This document shows, in pieces, positions 14,694 through 24,630 of a DNA stretch of 64,000 nt. The DNA is taken from NCBI RefSeq assembly GCF_900105945.1, contig NZ_FNSO01000004.1, positions 2,418,001 to 2,482,000 on the forward strand, read 5' to 3'. Under the pieces are notes generated by a model. The model worked only from the letters and a program-made list of their open reading frames with translations. It was not told where the DNA came from and did not search any database. Each line of letters begins with the position of its first letter. Position 1 is the stretch's first letter. The stretch is from Amycolatopsis tolypomycina. Its GTDB lineage: Bacteria; Actinomycetota; Actinomycetes; Mycobacteriales; Pseudonocardiaceae. The translations under genes and the position numbers were made by a program.

Positions 14694-15536
14694 TCAGCTG
14701 TAGGTGTAGAAGCCGCGGCCGGACTTGCGGCCGTGCAGGCCGGCGTCGGTCATCTGCTTGAGCAGGGGGCAGGGGCGGTACTTGGAGTCGGCGTAGTGCT
14801 CGTAGAGCACCTCGACGCTGTAGAGGATCGTGTCGACGCCGATCAGGTCGGCGGTCTCCAGCGGGCCCATCGGGTGGCCGAAGCAGCCGCGGAACACCTC
14901 GTCGACGGACTCGGCGGTGGCGACGCCCTCGTGCACCAGGTAGGCGGCCTCGTTGACGGTCAGCATGAGCACGCGGTTGGACACGAAGCCCGAGGCGTCC
15001 TTCACGTCGACCCAGCGCTTGCCGATGCTGGTCAGCAGCTCGCGGGTGCGCAGGATCGTCTCCGGCGTCGTGTGGAAGCCCGGGATCAGCTCGACGACAG
15101 GCTTCTGGGGCACCGGGTTCATGAAGTGCACGCCGATGACGCGTCCGGGATTGCGACCGACCGACGCGATCCGGGTGATCGGCACGGCCGAGGTGTTGGC
15201 GATGATCACCGTGTCCGGGCCGCAGACCTCGTCGAGCTCGGCGTGCACGGCGGCCTTGATGTCCCAGTCCTCGGTCACGTTCTCGACGAGGATCTCGGTC
15301 TTGTCCAGCGCGGCCAGGCCGACCGCGGTGGTGATCCGGGCGAGGATCTCGTCCGCGTCGAGCGCGGGGCCGCCCATGAGCCGGCTGAGCCGGCAGTTGC
15401 GCGTGATCGCGGCCCGCGCCTCCTCGAGGATGCGCTCGTCCTTGTCGACGAGCACGACCTCGTGGCCGGCGGCGGCGAAGTCCTGGGCGACGCCGATGCC
15501 CATGACGCCGGCGCCCACCACTCCCGTGACTGCCAT
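14694..15536 (-). CDS. 3-hydroxyacyl-CoA dehydrogenase-like enzyme of the glyceryl-ACP pathway
   Basis: A 280-residue NAD-dependent dehydrogenase with GVVGAGVMGIGVAQ at residues 5-18 (dinucleotide fold), GVHFMNPVP and KDASGFVSNRVLM as the usual active-site blocks, and a C-terminal helical domain ending GRKSGRGFYTYS. In FkbK-type pathways it oxidises the terminal hydroxyl of glyceryl-ACP. The ATG has AAGGGA 8 bases upstream, 34 bases after the PKS-C stop. It is about the normal length for the family. No O-methyltransferase accompanies the set, so the predicted output is hydroxymalonyl-ACP unless a methyltransferase lies elsewhere. Confidence 0.93.
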   Translation of the reverse strand: MAVTGVVGAGVMGIGVAQDFAAAGHEVVLVDKDERILEEARAAITRNCRLSRLMGGPALDADEILARITTAVGLAALDKTEILVENVTEDWDIKAAVHAELDEVCGPDTVIIANTSAVPITRIASVGRNPGRVIGVHFMNPVPQKPVVELIPGFHTTPETILRTRELLTSIGKRWVDVKDASGFVSNRVLMLTVNEAAYLVHEGVATAESVDEVFRGCFGHPMGPLETADLIGVDTILYSVEVLYEHYADSKYRPCPLLKQMTDAGLHGRKSGRGFYTYS

Positions 15537-15570
15537 GACTGTTCCCTTTCTGCTGTGCGGAGGTTGTCGT

Positions 15571-18500
15571 TCAGGCCCGGCGCCGTCGGGCGGCCGCGGC
15601 CTTGATGCCGGAGCGGCGCAGCTGTCCCTGCGCCTGGCTGTCCGGTGCGGGTTCGGGGGTCTCCGGGCCGCCGGCGGCGATCTTCGCGAGCGCGGCGACG
15701 GTCGGGGCCTCGTGGATGATGTGCGGCGGCAGTTCCGCGTCCGGGAACGCCGTGCGCAGCGTGGCCAGCAGCGAGATGCCGAGCAGGGACGTGCCGCCGA
15801 GCTCGAAGAAGTTGTCGGCCGCGCCGACGCGGTCCAGGCGCAGCGCGTCGCACCACGCCTCGGCCACGGCGCGTTCGGCGTCGCCCTCGGGCTCCTGGAA
15901 CGGTGTGACGAGGTCCGGCCGCGGGTGCCGGTCGGCGGTCGAGCCGCCGTGCGCGGCCGACGTCACGGCGTCGACGCTGAACCGGGCCGCCACGTTGGTC
16001 ACGGCCGGGAGGTCCTGGGTGGAGACGACGACGTGCGGTTCGCCCGAGGCCAGTGCCCGCAGCAGCGTGCGCCAGCCCTGCTCGAAGTCGATGCCGAACT
16101 TGGCGCGGTGCTCCCGGAAGTAGGTCTGGATGTCCTCCTCGTACCCGGAAAGCCCTTCGTCCCAGGCGTTCCAGGTCCACTCGCCCCAGGAGATCGACAC
16201 CGTGCGGCCGCCGTGGTGCGCGGCGTAGGCGTCGAGCCACGCGTTGCCGGCGCAGTAGTCGACCTGGCCGGGACCACCGCCGGTGACCGACGTGATCGAG
16301 GAGAACAGCGCGAGGAAGTCGAGGTCCAGCCCTTCGGTGGCCGCGCTGAGCGCCCGCGACCCGGGCAGCTTGGGCGCGAGGACCTGGTCGGCGTCGCCGG
16401 GCTCCTTGAACTGCATGAGCCCGGTGCCCGGCACGCCCGCGGTGTGCAGGATGCCGTGCAGGCCCCCGAACCGCTCGACGGCCACGGCGACCGCGCGCCG
16501 GACGTCTGCCTCCTCGGCGACGTCGCCTTCGACGACCACCACTTCACCGCCGAGGGCCTCGATCTCCTGCACGCGGGCGACGCGGTCGCGGATCGTGCCG
16601 GGCACCTCGTCGGTGCCGTCGGCGATCCCGGCCCAGCGCTCGCGCGGCGGGAGACCGCGGCGGCCGAACAGCACCAGCTTCGCGTGGCTGTCGCGGGCCA
16701 GCCGCCCGGCCATCGCCAGCCCGATCCCGCCGAGGCCGCCGGTGATCAGGTAGACGCCCTGGTCGCGCAGGACGCCCGCCGCCTGCTCGATCGGGTGCGG
16801 CGCCAGGACCTCGTAGCCGGGCAGCCAGCGCCGCGACCCGCGGAGCGCGACCGTGCGGCCGGGCGCGGGGCGGTGCAGTTCGGCGACCACCGCGGCGGCG
16901 CCGGCGGCCGCGTCGACGTCGATCAGTCGCGTTTGGACACCGGGGTACTCCATCGGGATCACGAGGTTCGGCCCGGTGAGCGTGGCCGCGTCGGGCCGCA
17001 GCTCACCGTCGTGCAGGACGCGCTGGGTGCCCGTGGCGGCCAGGTCCAGGGTCCAGCCGCCGAGGCCCAGCTCGCCGGCGGCGCGGGCCAGCGCGACGAG
17101 CGTGTGCAGGCCGAGCAGCAGGGAGTCGTCGTCGAGGTTCCACAGGTGGACGACGCGGTCGAGGCGGGTGCCGCCGCGTTTGAGGTCGCGCAGCAACGCC
17201 AGCAGGTCGTCGACGTCGCCGGGGCGGACGGTGGCGTCCGGGCCCGGCCGGTACCCCGCGCCCGGCCGGACCACGGTCACCGGGTCGCCGGTGCGGCGGA
17301 TCCCGTCGAGGACGTCTTCGGCGCGGCCGGGCCGGGCGAAGACGAGCCAGGACGCGGGCCGCGGCGTGGCGGGCGCGGCCGAGGTCTGGCGCCAGGTGGG
17401 CAGGCTGATCCACTGCTCCTCCGGCAGCAGCGGGATCCGGTCGAACTCCTCCAGCGGGCCGTCCGCGGGCGTCTCGACCCGGGCCGTCCCGGTGGCCGGC
17501 TTCGCCTCGATCCAGTAGCGCTGCCGCTGGAAGGGGTAGGTCGGCAGCGGCACCCGGCCGGGGGCGGTGCCGCGGTAGACCGGGGTTGCCGTGCCGCGGC
17601 CGTGGTAGGCGGACCAGTCGAGGCCGGCGCCGAGCAGCCAGAGCCGGGCCAGGCCGTCGGTGAGCACCTCGTCGGCCGGCCGCGGGTCGTCCGCGGCCGG
17701 GAGCGTGGCGGTGATCAGCGGCCAGCGGCTCGCCGGGCTCAGCCCGCGCAGCAGCGCGCCCAGTGACGGCCCGGGGCCGATCTCCACGACGGCCAGGTGC
17801 TCGTCGGCGAGGAGTTCGGTGGCCGCGTCGGCGAACCGGACCGTCTCGCACATGTGCCGCGCCCAGTACGCCGGGTCGGTGACCAGCTCGGCGGTCGCCT
17901 GGCCGCCGGTGACGTTGGACAGGTAGGGCAGCTCGGGCGCGCTGAGCGTGATGTTCGCGGTGATCCACGCGGTCAGCTCCGCCGCGGCCGGCGCCAGCAT
18001 CCGCGAGTGGAACGCGTGGCTGGTGCGCAGCGGGCGGCACGGGACATCTTCGTTCCGCAGGTCCTGGGCAAGCCGCTCGACGGCCGTTGTTTCCCCGGCC
18101 ACCACGACCAGGTCCGGGCCGTTCACCGCGGCGATGTCGAGGCCCGCGAGGTCGAAGCGCGTCTCCAGCTCGGTGACCGGCAGCGGCACCGCGGCCATCG
18201 CCCCGCCCGGCAGCGCGGCGATCAGCTCCGCGCGCTTGGCGACCAGCGCGAGGGCGTCGTCGAGGGAGAGGACCCCGGCCAGGCACGCGGCGACGTACTC
18301 GCCGAGGCTGTAGCCGAGCATCGCGGCGGGCCGCAGCCCCCAGTCCATGAGGGTCCGGGCCAGGGCGTAGTCCACGGCGAACATCAGCGGCTGCGCGAGT
18401 TCGGTGCGCTGCAGCTGCTCGGCGCGCGGGTCGGCGTCCCCGCCACGGCCGAGCAGCGCGGCCAGGCTCGGCCCGCCGCCGCGTTCGCCGGTGACGAGGT

Positions 18501-21500
18501 CGCCGTCGACGTGCCCGAGGCAGTCGTCGAGGTGGGCGCGGAACACCGGCTCGCGCCGGTACAGCTCGCCGACCAGGCCGGGGTACTGCTCGCCGACGCC
18601 GGCGAACAGGAACGCCACCGGCCGGTCCTGCACCGGTTCCACCCGGGTCGCGGGGGCCGCCAGTGCGGCGACCGCACTGTCCACATCGGACGCCACGACG
18701 GCGCGCCGGTGTTCGAACGTCTTGCGCCCCTCTTGGAGGGTGAAGGCGACGTCGGCCAGCCGCGCGTCCGGCGTACCGGCGAGGTGCTCGCCGAGCCGGC
18801 GGGCGGCCGCGTCCGCGGCGTCGGCGGTGCGGGCCGAGACCGGCAGGACCTGGTAACGGCGTTCGGTGTCCGGGTCGCCCGGGATCGTGGCGGGCCGGTC
18901 GGGCGGCTGTTCGACGACGACGTGCACGTTGGTGCCTCCCATGCCCAGCGAGTTCAGCCCGGCGATCCGGGGACGGCCGACGTCGGTGTGCCACGGCGCG
19001 AGTTCGGCGGCCACCCGGAACGGGCTGTGCGCGAAGTCGATCTCCGGGTTCGGCGCGGTGTAGTGCAGCGTCGGCGGGATCAGGCCCTCGCGGACCACCA
19101 GCGACGCCTTGATCAGCCCGGCCGTGCCCGCGGCGCGGTCGAGGTGCCCGACGTTGGGCTTCACCGAGCCCAGGGCGCAGTACTGTTTTTCGGCGGTGTC
19201 CCCGAACGCCCGGGTCAGCGCGGCGACCTCGATCGGGTCGCCGAGCTCGGTCGCGGTGCCGTGGGCCTCGACGTACCCGACGTCCTCGGCGGCGACCCGC
19301 GCGTCGGCCATGGCGTCGGCGATCACCCGCGACTGCCCGCCCACGCTCGGCGCGGTGTAGCCGACCTTGAGCGCGCCGTCGTTGTTCATCGCCGAACCGC
19401 GGATCACCGACCAGATGTGGTCGCCGTCGCGCAGGGCAGCGCCGAGCTTCTTGAGGACGACGACGGTGGCGCCGTCGCCGAACATGCTGCCGTGGGCCTG
19501 GGCGTCGAAGGTGCGCACGTGCCCGTCCGGCGACTCCTGGCCGCCGGGGGAGTGCAGGTGCCCGATCCGGTCGGGCACGCGGACCGAGACCCCGCCGGCC
19601 AGCGCCATCTCGCAGTCGCCCGCCCGCAGGCTGCGCATCGCCGTGTGCACCGCGACCAGCGACGTCGAGCAGAACGTCTGCACCGCCATGCTCGGGCCGC
19701 GCAGGTCGAACAGGTAGGACACGGTGGTGGTGAGGGCGTCCTTGTCGTTGCCCATGACCAGCTCGTAGATGCTGGCGTCGGCGTCGGAGGTGAACTGCCC
19801 GGCGATGCCCAGCAGGTACGTCGAGAGGTTGCAGCCGCCGAAGACGCCGACCCGGCCGCGCTCACCGGGCTTCGCGTACCCGGCCTGTTCGAGGGCTTCC
19901 CAGCAGACCTCCAGGAACAGCCGCTGCTGCGGGTCGGTCAGCGCGGCCATGCGCGGGCTGAGGCCGAAGAACCCGGCGTCGAAGCCGGTGACGTCGTCGA
20001 GCACGGGCCGCGCCGGCACGTACGCCGGGTCCCGGACCTGCGCCGGGTCGACGCCCGCGGCGATGAGCTCGTCCGGGGTGAAGAAGGTGATCGACTCGAC
20101 GCCGTCGCAGAGGTTGCGCCAGAACTCGTCGATCGTCCCGGCGCCGGGGAACCGGCCGGCCATGCCGACGATGGCGATGTGCCGGTCGAGTTCGTCGTCG
20201 TCGGCGATGGTGGCGACGGGCGCGGTGACCTGGGCCGGTGCCTGGTCGTCGAGGGTGGTGGCGAGGGCTTGGACGGTCGGCAGTTCGAACAGGGTGACGG
20301 TGGGGATGGCGACGCCGAAGCGCTCCTTGACCAGGGCGAGCATCTGGAGGGCGAGCAGCGAGTTGCCGTTGAGGTCGAAGAAGTTGTCCCGGGTGCCGAC
20401 GGGTTCGACGCCCAGCACGGACGACCACACCTCGGCCAGCCCGCGTTCGGTGGCGGTCATCGGCGGGGTGTAGGGCTGGGGCAGGTCGGGGCGCGGGAAC
20501 CGGTCGGCGGTGGTGGTCGGGGTGGGCTTCGCCGCGCCGGGCAGCCGTTCGCCGAGCCCGCCGGCGGCGACGATCACGGCCGGGCCGGTGAGGCGGTCGA
20601 ACGCTCCCAGCGCCTGGGCTCGGGTCATCGCGTGCTTGGCCATGGACGCGCCGAGCCGGGCATCGAGCCGTTCGAGGGTGCCGGGCCAGGTGTCCCAGGC
20701 GGCGGCGATCCAGCCGGGGCGGCCGTGGGCCTCGGCGAGCAGCGCGGCGTTGGCGGCGGCGTAGCTGCCGAAGGTGACACCGCCGAGCAGCGCCGAGGTG
20801 GAGGAGAAGAGCACTGTCCACTCGGGACGCTCGGGCAGCTCGTCCAGGACCGCGGCCAGCACGCGGGCCCCACCGACCTTGGCGCCGAAGTGCCGGGCGA
20901 CGGCCGCTTCGTCCACTTCGGACAGCGGCCGGAACCCGGCGGGGCCGGAGTCGGCGGCGGCGTGCACGATGCCGTCGAACCGGTGTTCGGCGAACAGCGC
21001 GCGGACGGCGGCGGGGTCGGTGACGTCCACGCGCGGGGTGTGGACCTCGGCGCCCAGGGCGCGGAGCCGGGCCACGGCCGCGTCGGTGCCTCCGCCGCGG
21101 CTGGCCAGGACGAGCTTGCCCGCCCCGCGGGTGGCGAGGTGTTCGGCGACGGTGAGGCCGACACCGCCGAGGCCACCGGTGACGAGGTAGCTGCCGCCGG
21201 CGCGGATTCCGGGCGCGGCGGCGGGTTCGGCGGGCCGATAGCCGGGAACGAGCCGCTGATCCCCCCGGTAGGCGACGAGCGGAGTGCCGGGAACCCGCAG
21301 TTCGGCGGCGAGCACGGCGGCGGCTTCGGCGGGACTGTGGGCGGCGTCGAGGTCGACGGTGCCGGCGTCCAGGTTCAGGTACTCCTGGTTCGCGACAACG
21401 GGAAGCACGCCAACGGCGGCCTGCGCGGGGCGCACCGGGCCGGGAGAGGAGAAGCCCGCCGGAGCCGTACGCCCCAAGCGCCCCAATGTGGCGTTCGGTG

Positions 21501-24500
21501 CGTTGGACGCACCCAATGTGGCGTTCGGTGCGTTGGACGCACCCAATGTGGCGTTCGGTGCGTCTGACGCAACCAACGCCACATTGGGGCGCATTGCCGG
21601 GCCGCGGTCGACGGACTCCGGACGCGCGACACCCGCCGCCTGTCCTGCCCGGGTCGCCACCAGCACCCGCACCGCGCGTGAGCCGTCGCCCGCCGCCGCG
21701 GCCAGGGTGCGGGAGACCGCGTGCACCGCCGCCACGTCGTCGTCCACGTCCAGGACCGACAGGTCCACCACCGTGTCCGCCTCGGCCACGTCCACCACGT
21801 CGTCGAGCAGCGCCGTCAGTGCCGCGGCCACCCCGCCCGAGTCCGGCAGGATCGCCACGCGGCCCGTCGTCCCGGTCGCCGCCGCGGGGGCGGGCCGCCA
21901 CGCCGGCGTCAGGAGCTGGACGTGCTCGTCCGGCTCCGCAGCGAGCTGCGGAACCGAAGGCGTCACCGTGCCCGGCGCGTCGATCCAGTACCGCGACCGC
22001 TGGAACGGGTACCCCGGCAACCCGACCCGCCGCGCGGCACGCCCGCCGCGGACGCCCGGCCAGTCGAGCTCCACCCCCGCCAGCCACAGCCGGCCGGCCG
22101 CTTCGGTCAGGGCCACCGACGCCGAAGCCGGGTCGTCGGCGCCCGGCAGCGTCGGGATCACCGACGCCCAGCGCGACGGCGCGCACGCCCGGTGTCCCCG
22201 CACCATCGCACCCAGCGACCGGCCAGGGCCCAGCTCCAGCAGCACCGTGTCTTCGTCGGCCAGCACCGTGGCCAGGACGTCGTCGAACCGGACCGGCGCG
22301 CACAGGTGCTCGGCCCAGTACCCGGGTTCGGGCGCCTCGGTGACCAGCTCGCCGGTCACGTTCGACACGTACGGGATCGCGGGCGCGGACAGCGTGACGT
22401 TCTCGGACACCCACGCCGTCAGCTCGTCGCGCAGCGAGGCGAGCTGCCGCGAGTGGAAGGCGTGCGTGGTGGCCAGCGGCCGGCACGGGATGTCACCCAG
22501 CGACGCCCGCAGCGCCTCGACGGCGGACGCCGTGCCGGACACGACGGTCAGCTGCGGCCCGTTCAGCGCGGCGACGTCGAGGTCCAGGCCCTCGATCCGG
22601 GCCCGCACGTCCTCGACGGGCAGCGGCACGGCCGCCATCGCCCCACCCGGCAGCCCCGCGATCAGCTCGGCCCGGTACGTCACCAGCGCGAGCGCGTCCT
22701 CGAGCGAGAGCACCCCGGCCAGGCACGCGGCGACGTACTCGCCGAGGCTGTAGCCGGCCAGCACCGCCGGCTCGACGCCCCACGAGCGCACCAGCTGCGC
22801 CAGCGCGTACTCGACGGCGAACAACGCCGGGTGCAGCACCTCGGTGCGGTCGCCCGCGCGGTCACCGCGCCCGCCGCGGCCCAGCAACGCGGCCAGCCCG
22901 CCCGAGCCTTCCCGCGCGCCGAGCATCTCGTCCAGGACGGACGTCCCCAGCAGCGCGCGGCAGCGGTCCAGCTCGGCCCGGAACACCGGCGCGGTCTCGT
23001 AGAGCTCCGCGGCCAGGCCCGGGTACTGCTCGCCCGTGCCCGCGATGAGGAACCCGACGCGACGGCCGGTGCCCGCGTCGCTCGAAGCCGACGCCGCCCC
23101 CGAAGCCAGCAGCCGGGCCGCTTCGCCTGCCGAATCCGCGACCAGCATCCGCCGGTGGCCGAACGTCGTGCGTCCACTTTGGAGCGTGTGGGCGACGTCG
23201 GCGAGCGCGTCGCCCGAGTCCGAGAGGTGGGCGGCGAGGTTCGCGGTCGCCGCGTCGGCGGCGGCGGCCGAGCGCGCCGACCACACGAGCAGCTCGGGGC
23301 CGGTCGCCGTCGTGGGGGAGAGCAGCGGCGCCTCCTCCAGCACGACGTGGGCGTTGGTGCCGCCGATGCCGAACGCGCTGACGCCGGCGCGGCGCGGGGT
23401 GTCCGTGCGCGGCCACGGCGTGCGCTCGGTGACCACGGTCAGCTCGGCGCCGCCCGCGGTGAGCTGCGGGTTGGGCGTGCCGAGGTTGCGCGTCGGCGGG
23501 ATCTCCTCGTGGTGCAGGGACAGGGCCGCCTTGATCAGGTTCGTGACCCCGGCGGCGCGGTCGAGGTGCCCCACGTTCGTCTTCACCGAGCCGATCCGCA
23601 GCGACTGGCCCGCGAACACCTGCTGCAAGGCGGCGATCTCGGCCGCGTCGCCCAGGGCGGTGCCGGTGCCGTGCGCCTCGACGTACCCGATGTCCGCCGG
23701 CTCCAGCCCGGCCGCCGCGAGCGCCTCGGCGATCACGGTGGCCTGGCCTTCGACGCCGGGCGCGGTGAAGCCGACCTTGCGGCCGGCGTCGTTGTTGACC
23801 GCCCAGCCGCGCAGCACCGCGAACACCCGGTCGCCGTCGGCGAGCGCGTCCTCCAGGCGGCGCAGCGCCACCACGCCGACGCCGCCGCCGAGCGGGGCAC
23901 CGAGGCCCGCGGCGTCGAACGCGCGGCACTCGCCGTCCGGCGGCGCGATGCCGCCCTGCTGGTAGAGGTAGCCGACGCGGTGCGGCACGCCGATCGACAC
24001 GCCGCCGGCCAACGCGACGTCGCATTCGAAGTTCGCCAGGCTGCTCGCCGCGACGCACACCGCGACCAGCGACGTCGAGCACGCGCTCTGGACGGCGAAC
24101 GCGGGGCCGGACAGGCCGAGCGTGTGCGAAACGCGGGTGGCGAGGGTGTCCTTGTCGTTGCCGAGGGCGATGGCGATCTCGCCCATCTCGCGGGCGGCGT
24201 TCGCCGGGGTGAGGTTGTGGGTCAGGTAGGTGCTCCACGCGCAGCCGGCGAACACGCCGATCGCGCCGTCGAACCGCGCCGGGTCGCACGCCGCGTCTTC
24301 CAGCGCGTGCTGGCTGTGCTCGAGGAACAGCCGGTGCTGCGGGTCGAGGATCTGGGCCTCCTTCGGGTTGATCCCGAAGAAGCCCGCGTCGAACTCCTCG
24401 ACGCCGGTGACGACGGCGCCCGCCTTGACGTAGGCCGGGTCGCCGAGCCGGTCGGCGGGGACGCCCGCCTTCAGGAGCTCGTCGTCGGTGAAGCGGGTGA

Positions 24501-24630
24501 TGCCGGAGCGGCCGGCGCGGACGGTCTCCCAGAGCGCGCCGACGTCGTCGGCGCCCGGGAAGCGGCCGGCCATGCCGACCACGGCGATGTCCGCGGGCGA
24601 GATGCTGCTGTCGGTCACGGTGTCCCTCAT
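15571..24630 (-). CDS. PKS-C: type I PKS, modules 3 and 4 (KS-AT-KR-ACP twice)
   Basis: The 3019-residue protein starts at the ATG at 24630, overlapping the PKS-B stop in an ATGA; the frame is open further upstream but that is a shadow of PKS-B. Module 3: KS with Cys184, His320, His355; AT with GYSLG Ser628 and malonyl-type HAFH (723-726); KR with TGGLGGVG (1151-1158) and Tyr1290; ACP Ser1424. Module 4: KS Cys1654, His1790, His1829; AT Ser2108 and HAFH (2205-2208); KR TGGLGGIG (2630-2637) and Tyr2792; ACP Ser2948. All catalytic residues look intact, so two malonyl extensions each reduced to a beta-hydroxyl are expected. There is no DH, ER or thioesterase. The C-terminus is a basic tail ([10 protein letters not shown]). 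Residues 1016-1050 hold a repeat-derived insertion between AT and KR. The GxGEQYPGL/GYSLGEYVAAC style differs from the classical actinobacterial modules of PKS-A. Confidence 0.95.
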   Translation of the reverse strand: MRDTVTDSSISPADIAVVGMAGRFPGADDVGALWETVRAGRSGITRFTDDELLKAGVPADRLGDPAYVKAGAVVTGVEEFDAGFFGINPKEAQILDPQHRLFLEHSQHALEDAACDPARFDGAIGVFAGCAWSTYLTHNLTPANAAREMGEIAIALGNDKDTLATRVSHTLGLSGPAFAVQSACSTSLVAVCVAASSLANFECDVALAGGVSIGVPHRVGYLYQQGGIAPPDGECRAFDAAGLGAPLGGGVGVVALRRLEDALADGDRVFAVLRGWAVNNDAGRKVGFTAPGVEGQATVIAEALAAAGLEPADIGYVEAHGTGTALGDAAEIAALQQVFAGQSLRIGSVKTNVGHLDRAAGVTNLIKAALSLHHEEIPPTRNLGTPNPQLTAGGAELTVVTERTPWPRTDTPRRAGVSAFGIGGTNAHVVLEEAPLLSPTTATGPELLVWSARSAAAADAATANLAAHLSDSGDALADVAHTLQSGRTTFGHRRMLVADSAGEAARLLASGAASASSDAGTGRRVGFLIAGTGEQYPGLAAELYETAPVFRAELDRCRALLGTSVLDEMLGAREGSGGLAALLGRGGRGDRAGDRTEVLHPALFAVEYALAQLVRSWGVEPAVLAGYSLGEYVAACLAGVLSLEDALALVTYRAELIAGLPGGAMAAVPLPVEDVRARIEGLDLDVAALNGPQLTVVSGTASAVEALRASLGDIPCRPLATTHAFHSRQLASLRDELTAWVSENVTLSAPAIPYVSNVTGELVTEAPEPGYWAEHLCAPVRFDDVLATVLADEDTVLLELGPGRSLGAMVRGHRACAPSRWASVIPTLPGADDPASASVALTEAAGRLWLAGVELDWPGVRGGRAARRVGLPGYPFQRSRYWIDAPGTVTPSVPQLAAEPDEHVQLLTPAWRPAPAAATGTTGRVAILPDSGGVAAALTALLDDVVDVAEADTVVDLSVLDVDDDVAAVHAVSRTLAAAAGDGSRAVRVLVATRAGQAAGVARPESVDRGPAMRPNVALVASDAPNATLGASNAPNATLGASNAPNATLGRLGRTAPAGFSSPGPVRPAQAAVGVLPVVANQEYLNLDAGTVDLDAAHSPAEAAAVLAAELRVPGTPLVAYRGDQRLVPGYRPAEPAAAPGIRAGGSYLVTGGLGGVGLTVAEHLATRGAGKLVLASRGGGTDAAVARLRALGAEVHTPRVDVTDPAAVRALFAEHRFDGIVHAAADSGPAGFRPLSEVDEAAVARHFGAKVGGARVLAAVLDELPERPEWTVLFSSTSALLGGVTFGSYAAANAALLAEAHGRPGWIAAAWDTWPGTLERLDARLGASMAKHAMTRAQALGAFDRLTGPAVIVAAGGLGERLPGAAKPTPTTTADRFPRPDLPQPYTPPMTATERGLAEVWSSVLGVEPVGTRDNFFDLNGNSLLALQMLALVKERFGVAIPTVTLFELPTVQALATTLDDQAPAQVTAPVATIADDDELDRHIAIVGMAGRFPGAGTIDEFWRNLCDGVESITFFTPDELIAAGVDPAQVRDPAYVPARPVLDDVTGFDAGFFGLSPRMAALTDPQQRLFLEVCWEALEQAGYAKPGERGRVGVFGGCNLSTYLLGIAGQFTSDADASIYELVMGNDKDALTTTVSYLFDLRGPSMAVQTFCSTSLVAVHTAMRSLRAGDCEMALAGGVSVRVPDRIGHLHSPGGQESPDGHVRTFDAQAHGSMFGDGATVVVLKKLGAALRDGDHIWSVIRGSAMNNDGALKVGYTAPSVGGQSRVIADAMADARVAAEDVGYVEAHGTATELGDPIEVAALTRAFGDTAEKQYCALGSVKPNVGHLDRAAGTAGLIKASLVVREGLIPPTLHYTAPNPEIDFAHSPFRVAAELAPWHTDVGRPRIAGLNSLGMGGTNVHVVVEQPPDRPATIPGDPDTERRYQVLPVSARTADAADAAARRLGEHLAGTPDARLADVAFTLQEGRKTFEHRRAVVASDVDSAVAALAAPATRVEPVQDRPVAFLFAGVGEQYPGLVGELYRREPVFRAHLDDCLGHVDGDLVTGERGGGPSLAALLGRGGDADPRAEQLQRTELAQPLMFAVDYALARTLMDWGLRPAAMLGYSLGEYVAACLAGVLSLDDALALVAKRAELIAALPGGAMAAVPLPVTELETRFDLAGLDIAAVNGPDLVVVAGETTAVERLAQDLRNEDVPCRPLRTSHAFHSRMLAPAAAELTAWITANITLSAPELPYLSNVTGGQATAELVTDPAYWARHMCETVRFADAATELLADEHLAVVEIGPGPSLGALLRGLSPASRWPLITATLPAADDPRPADEVLTDGLARLWLLGAGLDWSAYHGRGTATPVYRGTAPGRVPLPTYPFQRQRYWIEAKPATGTARVETPADGPLEEFDRIPLLPEEQWISLPTWRQTSAAPATPRPASWLVFARPGRAEDVLDGIRRTGDPVTVVRPGAGYRPGPDATVRPGDVDDLLALLRDLKRGGTRLDRVVHLWNLDDDSLLLGLHTLVALARAAGELGLGGWTLDLAATGTQRVLHDGELRPDAATLTGPNLVIPMEYPGVQTRLIDVDAAAGAAAVVAELHRPAPGRTVALRGSRRWLPGYEVLAPHPIEQAAGVLRDQGVYLITGGLGGIGLAMAGRLARDSHAKLVLFGRRGLPPRERWAGIADGTDEVPGTIRDRVARVQEIEALGGEVVVVEGDVAEEADVRRAVAVAVERFGGLHGILHTAGVPGTGLMQFKEPGDADQVLAPKLPGSRALSAATEGLDLDFLALFSSITSVTGGGPGQVDYCAGNAWLDAYAAHHGGRTVSISWGEWTWNAWDEGLSGYEEDIQTYFREHRAKFGIDFEQGWRTLLRALASGEPHVVVSTQDLPAVTNVAARFSVDAVTSAAHGGSTADRHPRPDLVTPFQEPEGDAERAVAEAWCDALRLDRVGAADNFFELGGTSLLGISLLATLRTAFPDAELPPHIIHEAPTVAALAKIAAGGPETPEPAPDSQAQGQLRRSGIKAAAARRRRA
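21481..21590. repeat. Palindromic repeat array in frame inside PKS-C (CCCAATGTGGCGTT family)
   Basis: Three forward copies of CCCAATGTGGCGTT (21482, 21512 and 21542, a 30-base period) end with one reverse-complement copy AACGCCACATTGGG at 21574-21587. Spacers are GGTGCGTTGGACGCA-like. On the coding strand this reads as repeated NATLGASNAP, adding about 35 residues to the AT-KR linker without breaking the frame. It is the same family as 2207-2286. Confidence 0.95.

Noticed and set aside
17797..21567. Very long plus-strand open frame (over 1200 codons) opposite PKS-C
   Set aside because: It mirrors PKS-C codon by codon, lacks family motifs and has no ribosome site. Long antisense frames are expected at this GC content.
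21481..21590. CRISPR-like array
   Set aside because: The spacers are not unique, the units are palindromic and contiguous, they are in frame in a PKS gene, and no cas genes are present.
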